This document shows, in pieces, positions 20,616 through 31,312 of a stretch of 64,000 nucleotides of DNA. The position numbers and the translations under genes were made by a program. The number at the start of each line of letters is the position of its first letter. Positions within the stretch are counted from its first letter, which is position 1. Origin of the DNA: Bolinopsis microptera. Lineage: Eukaryota > Ctenophora > Tentaculata > Lobata > Bolinopsidae. The DNA lies in contig NC_087083.1 of the NCBI RefSeq assembly GCF_026151205.1, forward strand, positions 2,866,536-2,930,535, written 5' to 3'. Under the pieces are notes generated by a model, which did no database searches, was not told where the DNA came from, and saw only the letters and a list, made by a program, of their open reading frames with translations.

Positions 20616-23462
20616 CTAATCGGCCAAGATCGACACAATAGAACTTTTGTGGCCTATTTTGTCTCCAGTAAGTGAAAGTTTAAGAAGTTTGATATATCCC
20701 TGCCAGATCGGCATGTCCCCTGCCTGAAATCTTTTGCTAATGTACCATTTGGCAACAATATTAAAATAATTTACAATTTGTGAAGTGTGATTACAAACTA
20801 TAAAATTAATTTTATTGGGGTCTTTGTAATTTCTATCGATTTTTCTTTTTATAAAGTCTTCAAGTATTGTGATGAAGCTATTTGTGTGGATACAATGGAG
20901 ATAGATATGAGGAATTGTTTCTAAGTATGTGTTACACAGGCTACACATGGGAGTATCTGTAACAATTTTCATCTTATGTCTCATGTATCTACACGTCGTG
21001 ATCCTCATTAAAAGCTTGTACTGAAATTGAATCAACTTAAAATTTTTAGATACTAAGAAAAATAGGTTGCTAAGAACGACCGCCCAATCTATTGGTTGAT
21101 TATTTAGGTCAATAACCCATTGACGTAATGGGGACAGCTCGTTTGGGCAGATAGAGTCGTACATTTTATCCCGAATTTTACTTCCCTTCACCTGTCCAGT
21201 TACAGAATATAAAAATTTAAGTTTTATATTTGAGTCAACAAACTCAATATTCCTTGAGTTAATAGTGGGGCAGTTATATCTCCGTATCCCCATGATAATG
21301 TTACAGTACTCAGTTTTGGAAATAGTATTTGGAGACAACTCCCACTTGTTAATGAACATATCGTAGTTAAGGATTGTACTTTGGTCTATAGAAAGGAAAT
21401 CTGAGATGTAAAATATTCCCTTATCAATCAGATGATTGTTCCAAAGTTTGGCCCCGATGTCGGTTATTGCTTGATTGTACCACACGCAGTGATCAATAGA
21501 ACCCAAGGCTGCATTTACCGAACTTATCTTCCACTCAGTGTAACAATTAAGGACGTCTTGAGTAAAATGGCAGTTGGTTTTAGCGAGACCGTTTTCTACG
21601 GAGATGGTGATATGGTCAGGAAATTTCAGCTGCATAATCATAATATCTTTCCAAGTGTGGTGAAAGGAATTATTTAGTAGCTTGGATATGAGGCTGGTTT
21701 TAAGACCTATAATAAAATCAGATAAATAAAAAAGTCCCAGGCCTCCATGTTCCTTATTTCGGGTAATAATCTCACGTTTTACTTTATCGCGTTTGCAACC
21801 CCAAAGAAAATGGAAAATAGCCGTGTCAAAGATTCTGATAAAGGAAGCATCCGGTCGAGGGAGAGGAGAAACAAGATATGTTATTTGGGAAAAGAGAAGG
21901 GTTTTAATGACTGTGCATTTACCCATCAGCGTCAAATCCCTCTTGCTCCATCGGTTTATCCAAGACTGAACCTTAATCAATTTATCATTATAATTACTGT
22001 TGACAATATCCATCAGTGAGCCATCGTTCATATAAACTATACCCAAAGCGGTGAAGTTATTTGTTATAAAATCATAGCCGTATAAACTTTGAAGGGATTC
22101 TAGTAGAGTTGTATTAAGACGAGCTCGACCTAAAGGAATACATCTAGTTTTGTCGATGTTAGCTTTACACCCCGAGCACTGAGCAAAAGTTTTGAGTTCT
22201 GTCATAACCGCCTCTACACTTTCAATTGAAGCGTTCAGAAACAGATCAGTGTCGTCTGCAAAGAGACTCTGTAAGATTTCCACACCTGATATGTTAAGAC
22301 CCCTGATATTAGGATTCATCTGAATTTTATTCGAGAAAGTTTGGGCCACAATCAGAAAGAGAATAGGAGACAGTGGACTACCCTGGTGAAGACCTCTAAG
22401 AATATAAATAGGCGAGCTTAAAAACCCATTAATATTGGCGTAGCTAAAGCATGCTTGAAAAGCCACTTTAATCAGTTTAATAATGTATTCGCTGAAACCC
22501 AATTTTTCAAGAGTACTGAAGACAAAGTTATGTTCTACCGAATCAAAACACTTTTCAAAATCAATCTGTAAAAGGAGGCCCTCTTGTTCCGTGTCGTTGT
22601 TAAATGATTCCAGAACCATTGACATGAGAATAAGATTATCTGCTGTACTCCTGCCCGCTTGAAAGCCTGACTGGGTTTTGCTGATTATGCTAGGAATAGC
22701 CTTCATAATCCTATTTTTAGCTATATGTGTGAAGATTTTATAGTCAATGTTTAGCAGAGTAATAGGTCTCCAATTCTTTATGTAATTTAGTTCCACTGGG
22801 CTTTTTGGCTTGGGAATAAGAGTAAGAATACCTATTCTCTGCGAGGGCGACAAGCATCCCCTGTTAATAGATTCTAAATAGGAGTTATACATGATCTGCC
22901 TGATATCCATCCAAAAAGTTTTGTAAAATTCAGCAGAAAGCCCGTCCCAACCTGGAGATTTATTGTTGGTTAACTTGTTGACAATAGCATCCATTTCGTG
23001 TAACGAAATAGGTCCCTCCAGAGTTTCAGTAATTTCCTGTGGGATTTGCTTTAAATCGCTACTGGTTACATAATTATCTATCTCAGTGGGAGATGGGTTA
23101 GTTGAGTTATACAGGTTCTGATAAAAGTTAACCACGTGACTAGAGATGTTTTCCTGGTCCGTGAGGTCATTGCCTTCGATGTCTATCAGTTTACTAATAC
23201 TTTTTTTCTTGCCGTTTGATTTTTCCAGTCCAAAAAAGTATTTAGTCGAGCGCTCCCCCTCCTCTGTCCACTGCACACGTGATCTAGTAATTGCACCTCT
23301 CACCTCCTGATCTATAATATGATTTAAATCTAATTCTGCTTCAAATAATTTCTTCTGTAGTATCGTACAGTTTGTTAGGTTCGTATCTTTTTTACAATCT
23401 TCAATATCTTTTTTTAACTTTTCTTTTTTTACTGTGATTTCTTTTTTTTTTCTTTTTACCAA
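20616..23462 (-). CDS. LINE ORF2, reverse transcriptase part (frame-shifted from EN)
   Basis: About 948 codons of the reverse-transcriptase half of ORF2. The 5' edge is not a real start (the first codon in frame is TTG); it continues the endonuclease frame after a shift. Visible RT motifs are WRPITLLNIDYKI (229-243), QSGFQAGRSTADNL (264-277), QIDFEKCFDSVE with the catalytic Asp (299-310), GLHQGSPLSP (357-366) and FADDTDLFL with the Asp pair (401-409). A C-terminal Cys-His motif of the L1 type is present near residue 870 (CSLCN..ETIPHIYLHC). It makes cDNA from the element RNA at the nicked target. The motif set and order resemble the L1/Tx1 group. The frame stays open to the 3' UTR, so the copy is young. 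Confidence 0.9.
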   Translation of the reverse strand: MVKRKKKEITVKKEKLKKDIEDCKKDTNLTNCTILQKKLFEAELDLNHIIDQEVRGAITRSRVQWTEEGERSTKYFFGLEKSNGKKKSISKLIDIEGNDLTDQENISSHVVNFYQNLYNSTNPSPTEIDNYVTSSDLKQIPQEITETLEGPISLHEMDAIVNKLTNNKSPGWDGLSAEFYKTFWMDIRQIMYNSYLESINRGCLSPSQRIGILTLIPKPKSPVELNYIKNWRPITLLNIDYKIFTHIAKNRIMKAIPSIISKTQSGFQAGRSTADNLILMSMVLESFNNDTEQEGLLLQIDFEKCFDSVEHNFVFSTLEKLGFSEYIIKLIKVAFQACFSYANINGFLSSPIYILRGLHQGSPLSPILFLIVAQTFSNKIQMNPNIRGLNISGVEILQSLFADDTDLFLNASIESVEAVMTELKTFAQCSGCKANIDKTRCIPLGRARLNTTLLESLQSLYGYDFITNNFTALGIVYMNDGSLMDIVNSNYNDKLIKVQSWINRWSKRDLTLMGKCTVIKTLLFSQITYLVSPLPRPDASFIRIFDTAIFHFLWGCKRDKVKREIITRNKEHGGLGLFYLSDFIIGLKTSLISKLLNNSFHHTWKDIMIMQLKFPDHITISVENGLAKTNCHFTQDVLNCYTEWKISSVNAALGSIDHCVWYNQAITDIGAKLWNNHLIDKGIFYISDFLSIDQSTILNYDMFINKWELSPNTISKTEYCNIIMGIRRYNCPTINSRNIEFVDSNIKLKFLYSVTGQVKGSKIRDKMYDSICPNELSPLRQWVIDLNNQPIDWAVVLSNLFFLVSKNFKLIQFQYKLLMRITTCRYMRHKMKIVTDTPMCSLCNTYLETIPHIYLHCIHTNSFITILEDFIKRKIDRNYKDPNKINFIVCNHTSQIVNYFNIVAKWYISKRFQAGDMPIWQGYIKLLKLSLTGDKIGHKSSIVSILAD

Positions 23463-24396
23463 AAGTCATTGCGAACTGTTTTATTTTGATTTTTATAACG
23501 TCCCAAAGACCCCCGTAAGAATCGAAGCTATCCTCTTTAGTATTGTCAATGATTTTCTTTATTTCGTTAATAAAATTTTGAGCCAGGAGATGAGAGTTGT
23601 TAATTTTCCAATATCCTTTTCCGTGTGCAATAGTAGAGCCCTGGAGGGATAGCGAGATGTAGCTGTGATCAGATTTATAGCCATGACTTATTTCTGTATC
23701 ACATACAGGTAGATTGACTAGGCTATCTTGGATCAAGAAAAAATCTAATCTAGACTGAGTTTTGTACTTTTTGTTAAAATGAGTAAAAACCCGTGCCTCA
23801 GCACCTCTGTTAAGACGGAAAATATCACTAAACCCATAGTCGCTAATGCAATCATTAATGAATTTCTGGCAGCGACTATTTGCATGGGTGGCGGACCCCC
23901 CCTGCTTATCCAACATGTTGTTCAGAACTGTATTCCAGTCTCCAACAAAAATTATTTGATCATCTCGTGAACGACTGAGAGTTTCTAAAAATATGTTTTC
24001 AAGAAATGACACATCGTCATTATTTGGGCAGTATACATTCACCAAACACAATTTGAGAGAGTCGTACTCTATTTCTACAAGGGTCGCGCGACCTTGGCTG
24101 ATGCTACGATGGTTAATAATAGTGAGATTCGAAGCATCAGGTTTAACAAGTAGGGCGATACCGGTTGAGTTTGAAGTACCATGGTTAAAGATTATCTCTC
24201 CGTCCCAAGAATTTTTCCACTCTCTCTCAACTTGAGGAGTTGAGTGTGTTTCTTGAAGACAAATAATTTTCTCAGGTTTATTTTTTAACCAGTTTAAGAC
24301 AAGATTACGTTTAATCGGGTTTCCCATACCATTGCAGTTGAAAGAACCGATTTTTGGGCATGCCAACCCACTATTGCTGTTATTTTGCGGAGTCAT
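23401..24396 (-). CDS. LINE ORF2, APE-type endonuclease part
   Basis: Open from a true ATG at 24394-24396 (an upstream in-frame GTG at 24444 is less likely as a start). Exonuclease/endonuclease/phosphatase-fold motifs are in order: GSFNCNGMGN with the metal-site Asn, ICLQETHS with the catalytic Glu, VNVYCPNNDD, FVGDWN with the catalytic Asp-Trp-Asn, RLDFFLI, and YKSDHSYISL with the C-terminal Ser-Asp-His. It nicks target DNA to prime reverse transcription. The frame ends at a stop shortly after a Lys/Arg-rich run encoded by long A tracts. The RT frame overlaps these last ~60 nt at +1, so EN and RT were almost certainly one polypeptide of about 1260 residues. Confidence 0.9.
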   Translation of the reverse strand: MTPQNNSNSGLACPKIGSFNCNGMGNPIKRNLVLNWLKNKPEKIICLQETHSTPQVEREWKNSWDGEIIFNHGTSNSTGIALLVKPDASNLTIINHRSISQGRATLVEIEYDSLKLCLVNVYCPNNDDVSFLENIFLETLSRSRDDQIIFVGDWNTVLNNMLDKQGGSATHANSRCQKFINDCISDYGFSDIFRLNRGAEARVFTHFNKKYKTQSRLDFFLIQDSLVNLPVCDTEISHGYKSDHSYISLSLQGSTIAHGKGYWKINNSHLLAQNFINEIKKIIDNTKEDSFDSYGGLWDVIKIKIKQFAMTFGKKKKKRNHSKKRKVKKRY

Positions 24397-25524
24397 TGTT
24401 AATCTGAAAAATGCCCCATCCTTCCTTGGTGTAGTTCTTAACACCCCCTAAATTAAACCCCAGAAATGAAGGTGATGTGAAAACGTGAGAATATACAATG
24501 GCAATAACACAAAAAACATGCACACACAACATATAAACACGGAAAACGATCGTAGAGAAATAGACTCTACAGTGATACGGCATGTTTGTACTACAACCTA
24601 CACTAGCCCCGCCTTTATTATAACAGTTATTATTGGAATAATAGTAATACCAATTATTGAGGTGACGAGGTAGCAAGGTGAAAAACACACTGTACCTAGG
24701 AAACATGAGTGAACGCGTCGCAAGGAGAAGTTGTGACAGTGTACCCGAAAATGTAACAGGTAGAAGATCAGAAAATCTAGAACAAAATAAAAATGGCCTC
24801 AATATAGTGTGGAGAGGTTAATGCTATACACCGAACAGAATTTTTTTTGTGGTTTTTAGTTGGCATAGCCTGTATATAATTTTTTTAAAACTTTTATTTA
24901 ATGAATAACTTTACTGTACTAAAAATCAGGACGAGCCAAAAGGACCCTGGTAATAGTACATATAACCATATTTAACAAGGTAAAGGTGGTATAAAGATGT
25001 GACTCACGTGGAGAAGGATCTGCAGCAATAAATTAATATTGGATCAGACATCCATACAGTAACCAGAATTTAGAACTGGTTCTCTCGAAGTCGGTAATAT
25101 ACAGGTGTAATAATGAGAGGGGATTAAATTATGAATAAAAAGTTCCCCAAACTGGACAAGCGACTGAATGGAGCAAATATAGCATTATTAATGTCAATGG
25201 TATCGAGCTGACGGATACAATAACATAAAGCTGGCGGTCACAATAATATAATTTGAGATACGCACGCTTGATAGCGAATGATAAAGTGATAATAAGCCCT
25301 AAATAGCTCCTACACCACGGAACCAATGAACCACCACCTGAAGAATAGGCACACGCTGTACAATTACTAAGCAGTAAAGCAGATGTTCAAAGTTTTAAAA
25401 ATGAAGGGGTCCCTCGAACTTCGTAAGCTATACTTGATAATTACAGAGAAAACGCCCTATAAATAAAAAATACCAATTTAAACGATTAGTAAATAACTGG
25501 ATGATATAAGAGTTACAACCGGTT
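24397..25524 (-). other. Inter-ORF region of the LINE
   Basis: About 1.1 kb between the ORF1 stop and the ORF2 ATG. This is unusually long for a two-ORF LINE. I see no conserved domain in any minus-strand frame; it may hold a decayed segment or a reinitiation region. Confidence 0.45.
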
Positions 25525-26589
25525 TTAGGAGGTTGTCGGAGAATTACTTGACCTACGTTGGACCCGTTTGATATTTGGGAGGCCATGTCTGGCCCTTAGG
25601 GCAAATTTTAACCGGCTAAAATAAACCTTCAAACCGGCTTCGTTTAGATGAAAAGAGTCCGAGTTTCCGACTGAAAATTTCGGTAGCAGCTTGCCGTTGT
25701 TGCTTTGGAATGTTTTCATATCTACGTATGATGCATTCGGCAAATTTTGGCACATATCGTTCAAATAAAAGTTATATTTTGTGATTCTGGTGTTGATTGT
25801 GGGGGAGGTAGATGGGAGAACCCCGGGACAGAAGACATGACATGAAGGAAGTGCTTTCCTGACTTTCTTTATGTAGGAGAAAGTAGATTTAGCCAAATCT
25901 TCCGGGACACAAGAATCTAACTTTAAGTTGTTAGTGCCTACTGATAAAATAAGATCAGATATACCATTATATGTTTCTGGCTCTGGTAAATTCTCGACCG
26001 TAGCTACAAAGGTATCAAATCCCGGTAAGGCGGCCCCTAGAGTTCCCTTTCCCTGTCCGAATTTAATTTTCCCCCCCGAATTAGAATCACCAAGTAAGGC
26101 AATTTTGGTCTCAGGAGAACCTACTGGCTCCCATCCTGACTCTATGTTTAATGAGTTTGACCCTGAGAGTGTATCTAGTTTCGCCTCAAGCTCAATATTT
26201 AGGTTTTCCAAGGAAATGACACGGTCTGATAAATCTGTGAGTTCGAGCTGTTGTGACCCCGCTCTCTCCTCAATACTAGACATTCGGGAATCATACGTAT
26301 CGAGTTTTGACGAGATAATATCTAATCTAGAATCGAAACTTTCTAATTTAACGGAGATGGCATCAAGTCTGGAAACAGTCGAATTAGAAAAGTTATTAAA
26401 CAGGGTTTCTATAAGCTTAACTATGGACTGCTCTTCGGTCTTGATAGGAGAGCCTGAGATGTTTAAGTTCGGACGTTTTGGAGCATCCTTGTCAGAGGGC
26501 GAACTACTAGCACTTACATCAGATAAAGTCCTTTTATTATCCGATTGCTGTGGCGGAGAACCAGAAAAGTACCCTAAGATACTCGACAT
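25525..26589 (-). CDS. LINE ORF1: coiled coil plus SGNH/GDSL esterase domain
   Basis: 354 aa, ATG start. Residues 1-55 are Ser/Pro-rich and disordered. About 56-142 form heptad-like coiled coil (repeated SRLDxIxxKL and SLENLNIELEAKL), suited to multimerisation. From about 160 an SGNH hydrolase core is visible: block I ALLGDSN with Ser169 as the likely nucleophile, block III-like LSVGTNN (216-221), and block V DSFHL with Asp311 and His314 completing a catalytic triad. A basic tail follows (KRVQRR). In zebrafish ZfL2-1 and other CR1/L2 elements, ORF1 carries such an esterase and aids retrotransposition, so the role here is probably RNP assembly with lipid or ester contact. No RRM or CCHC knuckle is seen. 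Same strand and spacing place it in the same element as ORF2. Confidence 0.85.
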   Translation of the reverse strand: MSSILGYFSGSPPQQSDNKRTLSDVSASSSPSDKDAPKRPNLNISGSPIKTEEQSIVKLIETLFNNFSNSTVSRLDAISVKLESFDSRLDIISSKLDTYDSRMSSIEERAGSQQLELTDLSDRVISLENLNIELEAKLDTLSGSNSLNIESGWEPVGSPETKIALLGDSNSGGKIKFGQGKGTLGAALPGFDTFVATVENLPEPETYNGISDLILSVGTNNLKLDSCVPEDLAKSTFSYIKKVRKALPSCHVFCPGVLPSTSPTINTRITKYNFYLNDMCQNLPNASYVDMKTFQSNNGKLLPKFSVGNSDSFHLNEAGLKVYFSRLKFALRARHGLPNIKRVQRRSSNSPTTS

Positions 26590-26863
26590 AACCGATAAAT
26601 ATGGGCACAGCTAAAGTGTAGCCGGTAAAAACTTATCACGTGGTAAATAAAATGTACGTGTTAAACTATGAATAGCATAGACGTAAGGAAGGTTCTAGAA
26701 AAACGGGTAAAAGGTCACAACTTTAACGGATAAAAATTATCTTAGATAAGCATTATAGTACATGATTGAAAAAACCGTTATAAAAGCTTGAAATAAGGGT
26801 GTAATCTAAAAAAGATAAGAGAGCTTAAGAAAAGGTGGCGAAATGAAAGTTTAAAATGAGAAG

Positions 26864-26876
26864 TCCATTAAAACTT
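26864..26876. repeat. Candidate LINE target-site duplication, 5' side
   Basis: TCCATTAAAACTT, identical to 20097-20109. It sets the probable 5' end of the LINE at 26863, about 270 bp upstream of the ORF1 ATG. Confidence 0.55.
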
Positions 26877-28351
26877 AAAAACAAATACACAAAATATTAA
26901 ATGGAAGCATGGAGCTGGTCTGCATTACTACAGCAATATCTTTAAGTGAAAGCATTATAATTATAATATAGTCATTATATAGATTATATAGTCTTTATAT
27001 ACAGTCCATTATCAGATCGGTCATTAGAATTTTAATAAGATTGTCTGATGAGGGTGTAAGCGTTTAAGCTGATGTGTAGAGAGTAGATTATACACATTCT
27101 TTGGAATAAACTCCCTTATGAATTAAGGGAAGTCTTAAATGATGTATTTGTGTAACATTTTGAAAGTTAATTGATAAAAAATACTGAAAGTGTGCTATCT
27201 CACCAGACAGACTGTATAAACGACCCTATAATTGACAAAGTGGTTCAATCCGTTTGAAGGAAGAAGATCAGGTTTAATACGTCCTTTTCGGCTATAGCAA
27301 TATCAGTGTTAATTAATTATAAAGTGATGTCTATGATTGTTTTTTTATTTATTTAAGAGAGGCTGGGCCAAGTTAGCCCACGAGAGGATAGCATTGAGAT
27401 GCTCTGCCTACCTCTGGGGTGTGGCAACCCTGGGGAAGGTTGCCGGTGAAATCAGAGTGAATGGTGGAGGATGGTGTAAAAAGTGACATGAGTCAAAATG
27501 ATACGCTTAAGTGCCAGCTGGGTTTGGAAAAGTAAAAAGAGACGAGACAGCATACGAGTTAATACTCTAAGTCACCCCTATGGCTATGATGGATGAAATA
27601 AAAACTCCTATGGCCATTCCTATGAAACATATTATGTTGTTACATGACTTTTTTTTTTAAATATTAAAAATCAAAACAAATGTAATGAATCGTAACAAAT
27701 GTAATCGATGGTATATCATTTTAATAGTTGCACGGAAATTATAAAAATTAAACAAATAATCAAGGAAAGTTTTGTTTACACGTCACACTTATAATGAGTT
27801 TATTTACACTTTCAGCTAAGTAGATACGAGGAATACAAAACGAATATAAGCAACCTCAGGTTAGGTCTGAGACTCTCAGAGGAACAAAGATAATTGGTAC
27901 TGCTATTTTTGTACTGCCCACGTACTTCAAGGTTGCTGGCGAACATCATTAATAAGTTAATAGATTAATGAGTCATTGATAAGTTAACAGATTAATGTGT
28001 AGAGGGATGTGACGTTATTACGAGAAATTATACAACAGAAATTCGAGGTAATAGGAAATATGGTCACATCAACTGAACCGATTGTTCATTAATATTCATG
28101 CGATTATCGGACTTTACATCACTAGTTGATTATAATGGGGACTGTTATAAGGTTAGTTCATACTGGAACTTCATGAATTAATGTAGAAGAGAGAACATGG
28201 TCATGGGTAACACTAAAATATAGTGTGTACAAGTAGAACTATTTGTTTTTACAACACAGGGAGATTGTAACACGTATAATTTAATACAAGTAGAGCCAAT
28301 AACGCGTGTGTAAGAGTAGAAAGTTAAATACTTTAACTCTTTAAGTCTAAA
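26877..28351. other. Intergenic DNA
   Basis: No gene seen. At 27342-27560 a T-rich tract is followed by GC-richer sequence (GAGAGGCTGGGCCAAGTTAG and on). This looks like the 3' end of another retroelement in minus orientation, but I cannot assign it. Confidence 0.35.
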
Positions 28352-28532
28352 TCTAGAGCAACACGCGCAGTTTTGCTAGTACCGTAGTTAAACTTAAGTT
28401 TTTCAAAATTGTCCCACATTCAAACGACGCGATTTGGCGCCCCCCCCACCCCCCCCCCCCCCCCCCCTAAGAGTAAGATGGCGTCCCCCACCCCGCACAG
28501 CGGGGTCGGTGGGGCCCTTCGTTACGTCAGTG
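28352..28532 (+). mobile_element. CAGTGGCGTAACG-family hAT MITE, truncated copy
   Basis: Matches the right ~140 bp of the complete element at 43124-43412: CTAGAGCAA.ACGCGCAGTTT, TTGTCCCACATTCAAACGAC, a C-rich block, GCACAGCGGGGTC, and the end TTCGTTACGTCAGTG. The internal C-tract has grown to 28441-28467, with one A. Confidence 0.7.
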
Positions 28533-28557
28533 AGTAGAGTCGATAACGTGTGCAATA

Positions 28558-29901
28558 TAGGGTTGCCATTATCGGTACAACATTTTTTATCGCGATAATC
28601 GATAACTTTTTCAAAATTATCGCGATAATATCGGTTATCGGCGATAAATTTGGCAATACAATTGAAGTAATATTTGTATGCATACTTGAATTATGCTCAT
28701 ATGGTATGTTACATCTTGTGCTAATTGCTTTGTCAAAGAATCAATTGCAATATTGCCCTTTTATTTAACAAGCCCATATTTCACAGACAAAATATGTTCT
28801 TAAAGACTTATTGCTCCTAGCTTAAAATTTAAAAAAGAAATCAGCACATGCACGACGTATTTCTTTGATAGTGTCAGTTTCCTGCCTGTTAGCTGTGAAC
28901 AGACCTATCTCCCGAGCAAGGGTATCTGTCCTTGCTACCGTAGTCGAATCGCTGCCATAATGTAGGTCTGATAATTCTTTTGTCAGCGGGGTAGGATTGG
29001 AATCTAGCATCTGAAATTGTGGGAGTCGCCTGTGATTCCTAAGGACCAATCGTCGAACGACTTGCAAAGCTCAATCGCTGTCTGTCTCTTTCTGCTTAAA
29101 CAACCGCTGTTGTTTACGTATCAAGGTTGACTTTGTGATCAATCTGTATTCTTGTACTACATCTTCATCTAGAATACCGGGGTCCGAGTAGAACTTTACC
29201 AGCGATACGAAGTGAAGGTCCTTTCTCTTGGCATATCGTGTACGTAGCCTATTGAGAAGGGTTCGAGAAAGTTGCGAGGCTATTTCAGATCTCTTCTAGC
29301 TTGCTGTCAATAAACTAAATAATCACTTCTGCTTGAGCGAGCATGTTGTCTCTTTTACACAAAAACTCAGGTACAATCTTTAACGGTGCGACAGTCTTGG
29401 TAATGTCTTTAGCTAACTCAGTCTCTTCTACATCCAGTTTTAGATTGCCTAGCTCGGAGCTCTAAGTCATCTAAAATTCCGTGCATTGCATCAGTTATCC
29501 GGTCATATCTCTCCAACATACTGTACAGCTCCAACGGGTTTTGTTGTCTCGTTGCAATCCGAGTTCCTTTTCGTGCTTCAACAAACAACAATAACTACGT
29601 CTGACCATGCAACCTCCAAGTTACCTACTAGATGCGATAATGCAACATTTCAATTTTCACTGCCACAGATTCATACAAAGTAAACACTACACAGCACGTC
29701 AGTAGACCATCATACTGTAAATTATGCTAGCACTGGGTTTTAACTTTACAAACAGAGAAATAGATTCGAAAAATAAGTTAAATGTTGGCCATTTTACCCT
29801 AATAAAAATTTGTTGATTATCGCGATAATTCTCGAAATTATCGCGATAATCGATAACGATTTTTGGGAAATTATCGCCGATAATATCGGTTGGCAACCCT
29901 A
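28558..29901 (-). mobile_element. hAT transposon relic with 8-bp target duplication
   Basis: Terminal inverted repeats TAGGGTTGCCA (left) and TTGGCAACCCTA (right) are followed inward by repeated ATTATCGCGATAAT-type subterminal motifs. The flanks are GTGCAATA at 28550-28557 and again at 29902-29909, an exact 8-bp duplication typical of hAT elements. The 1.34-kb interior holds a decayed transposase on the minus strand. Confidence 0.88.
28822..29620 (-). pseudogene. Decayed hAT transposase
   Basis: Minus-strand frames inside the hAT element read like the C-terminal half of a hAT transposase in broken pieces. One block around 29330-29470 gives ELAKDITKTVAPLKIVPEFL then a stop. A second, around 29090-29290, gives RTRYAKRKDLHFVSLVKFYS and VVQEYRLITKS then a stop. 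A third (29067-28822) gives TREIGLF-like text followed by a basic helix. Stops and shifts between the blocks rule out activity. The N-terminal BED finger and the dimerisation C-terminus are not recognisable. The family assignment rests on the element ends plus the transposase-like spacing, so the protein identity is moderately sure. Confidence 0.55.
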
Positions 29902-29941
29902 GTGCAATAGTATAACTATAAGTATAAAGTTAAAATACATT

Positions 29942-30616
<675 letters not shown>

Positions 30617-30622
30617 ACTTAA

Positions 30623-31074
30623 CAGATATGCATACTCAGAAGTTGTAGGTTTATAACCTACCAATGACCAAGACACGCGCCGAGTTGGATTCGTCGACGG
30701 TATTGGAAACAAATATTACGAGTATCACTTGTTAAACTCAGAAGTTCCTCTTCTAGATCAAGTACACACAACTGCAAAATAAAACAGTTCCTTTGTTTAC
30801 CTCATAAGGATTGTCATTTTGCTGCACGTTTTTATTTTATACTCAGACTCAGAGAGAATGTATACTAGTGACATGGAAATTATAGTTTATACTCACATTC
30901 ACGCACCGCCAACCTATTGCTTATAGGAAAGTTATAATATATCCGAATGTAGGTTTGAGTTTATCGTTAACGGGTGATACTCGTAAAATATTTGTTCCAA
31001 CGACGAGTCCAACTCGGCGCGTGTTTTATAGTTATGGTAGGCTATTATAAACATACAACTACAAGTCTATCTGC
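30623..31074. mobile_element. ~450-bp inverted-repeat element
   Basis: The left arm (30623-30743: CAGATATGCATACTC.., ACACGCGCCGAGTTGGA, TACGAGTATCAC) is the reverse complement of the right arm (30955-31074), at roughly 80-85 percent by eye. A ~210-bp AT-rich spacer separates them. A non-autonomous DNA element is likely; no target duplication is clear because the left edge touches the GA tract. Confidence 0.7.
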
Positions 31075-31127
31075 GAGAAATCACGGGTCATGTCACTGGG
31101 AATAGTGAAATTCTTAATGTTAATAAA

Positions 31128-31253
31128 AACCGGACGTTATTTGACTGGACATTGCGTGAACGGACATAAATTTGAAGGACATTAAAATAAAGGCGGCTAG
31201 AGCCGCCAGCGTCCAATTAGTGTCCGTTAATATAAAGTCCGATAAGGTACTCG
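31128..31253. mobile_element. Family C small foldback (ACCTTATCGGAC ends)
   Basis: The arms AACGGACAT..GGACATTAAAATAAA and its approximate complement meet at the palindrome GGCGGCTAGAGCCGCC near 31198. Related motifs occur at 7925-7965 and 58452-58500. Superfamily unknown. Confidence 0.55.
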
Positions 31254-31312
31254 ATTGTAGGGGCAAGCTAGCACGAAAGGATATTAACAACATGACAGAG
31301 CGGCGGGGGGAA

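Larger units (their letters stand above)
20108..26863 (-). mobile_element. Near full-length L1/Tx1-like LINE with esterase-type ORF1
   Basis: Transcribed right to left, it has a ~270-bp 5' leader (26590-26863), ORF1 (26589-25525), a ~1.1-kb inter-ORF stretch, and ORF2 with APE endonuclease then reverse transcriptase (24396-20616, with one frame change). A ~460-bp 3' UTR and a ~44-nt poly-A tail follow (poly-T 20108-20151). The 13-bp repeat TCCATTAAAACTT borders both ends, which fits target-primed reverse transcription of a ~6.75-kb element. The 5' boundary depends on that repeat being the true target duplication. Confidence 0.8.

Noticed and set aside
25928-26614. 228-codon plus-strand frame
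   Set aside because: It is the antisense shadow of LINE ORF1, which has clear domains on the minus strand.
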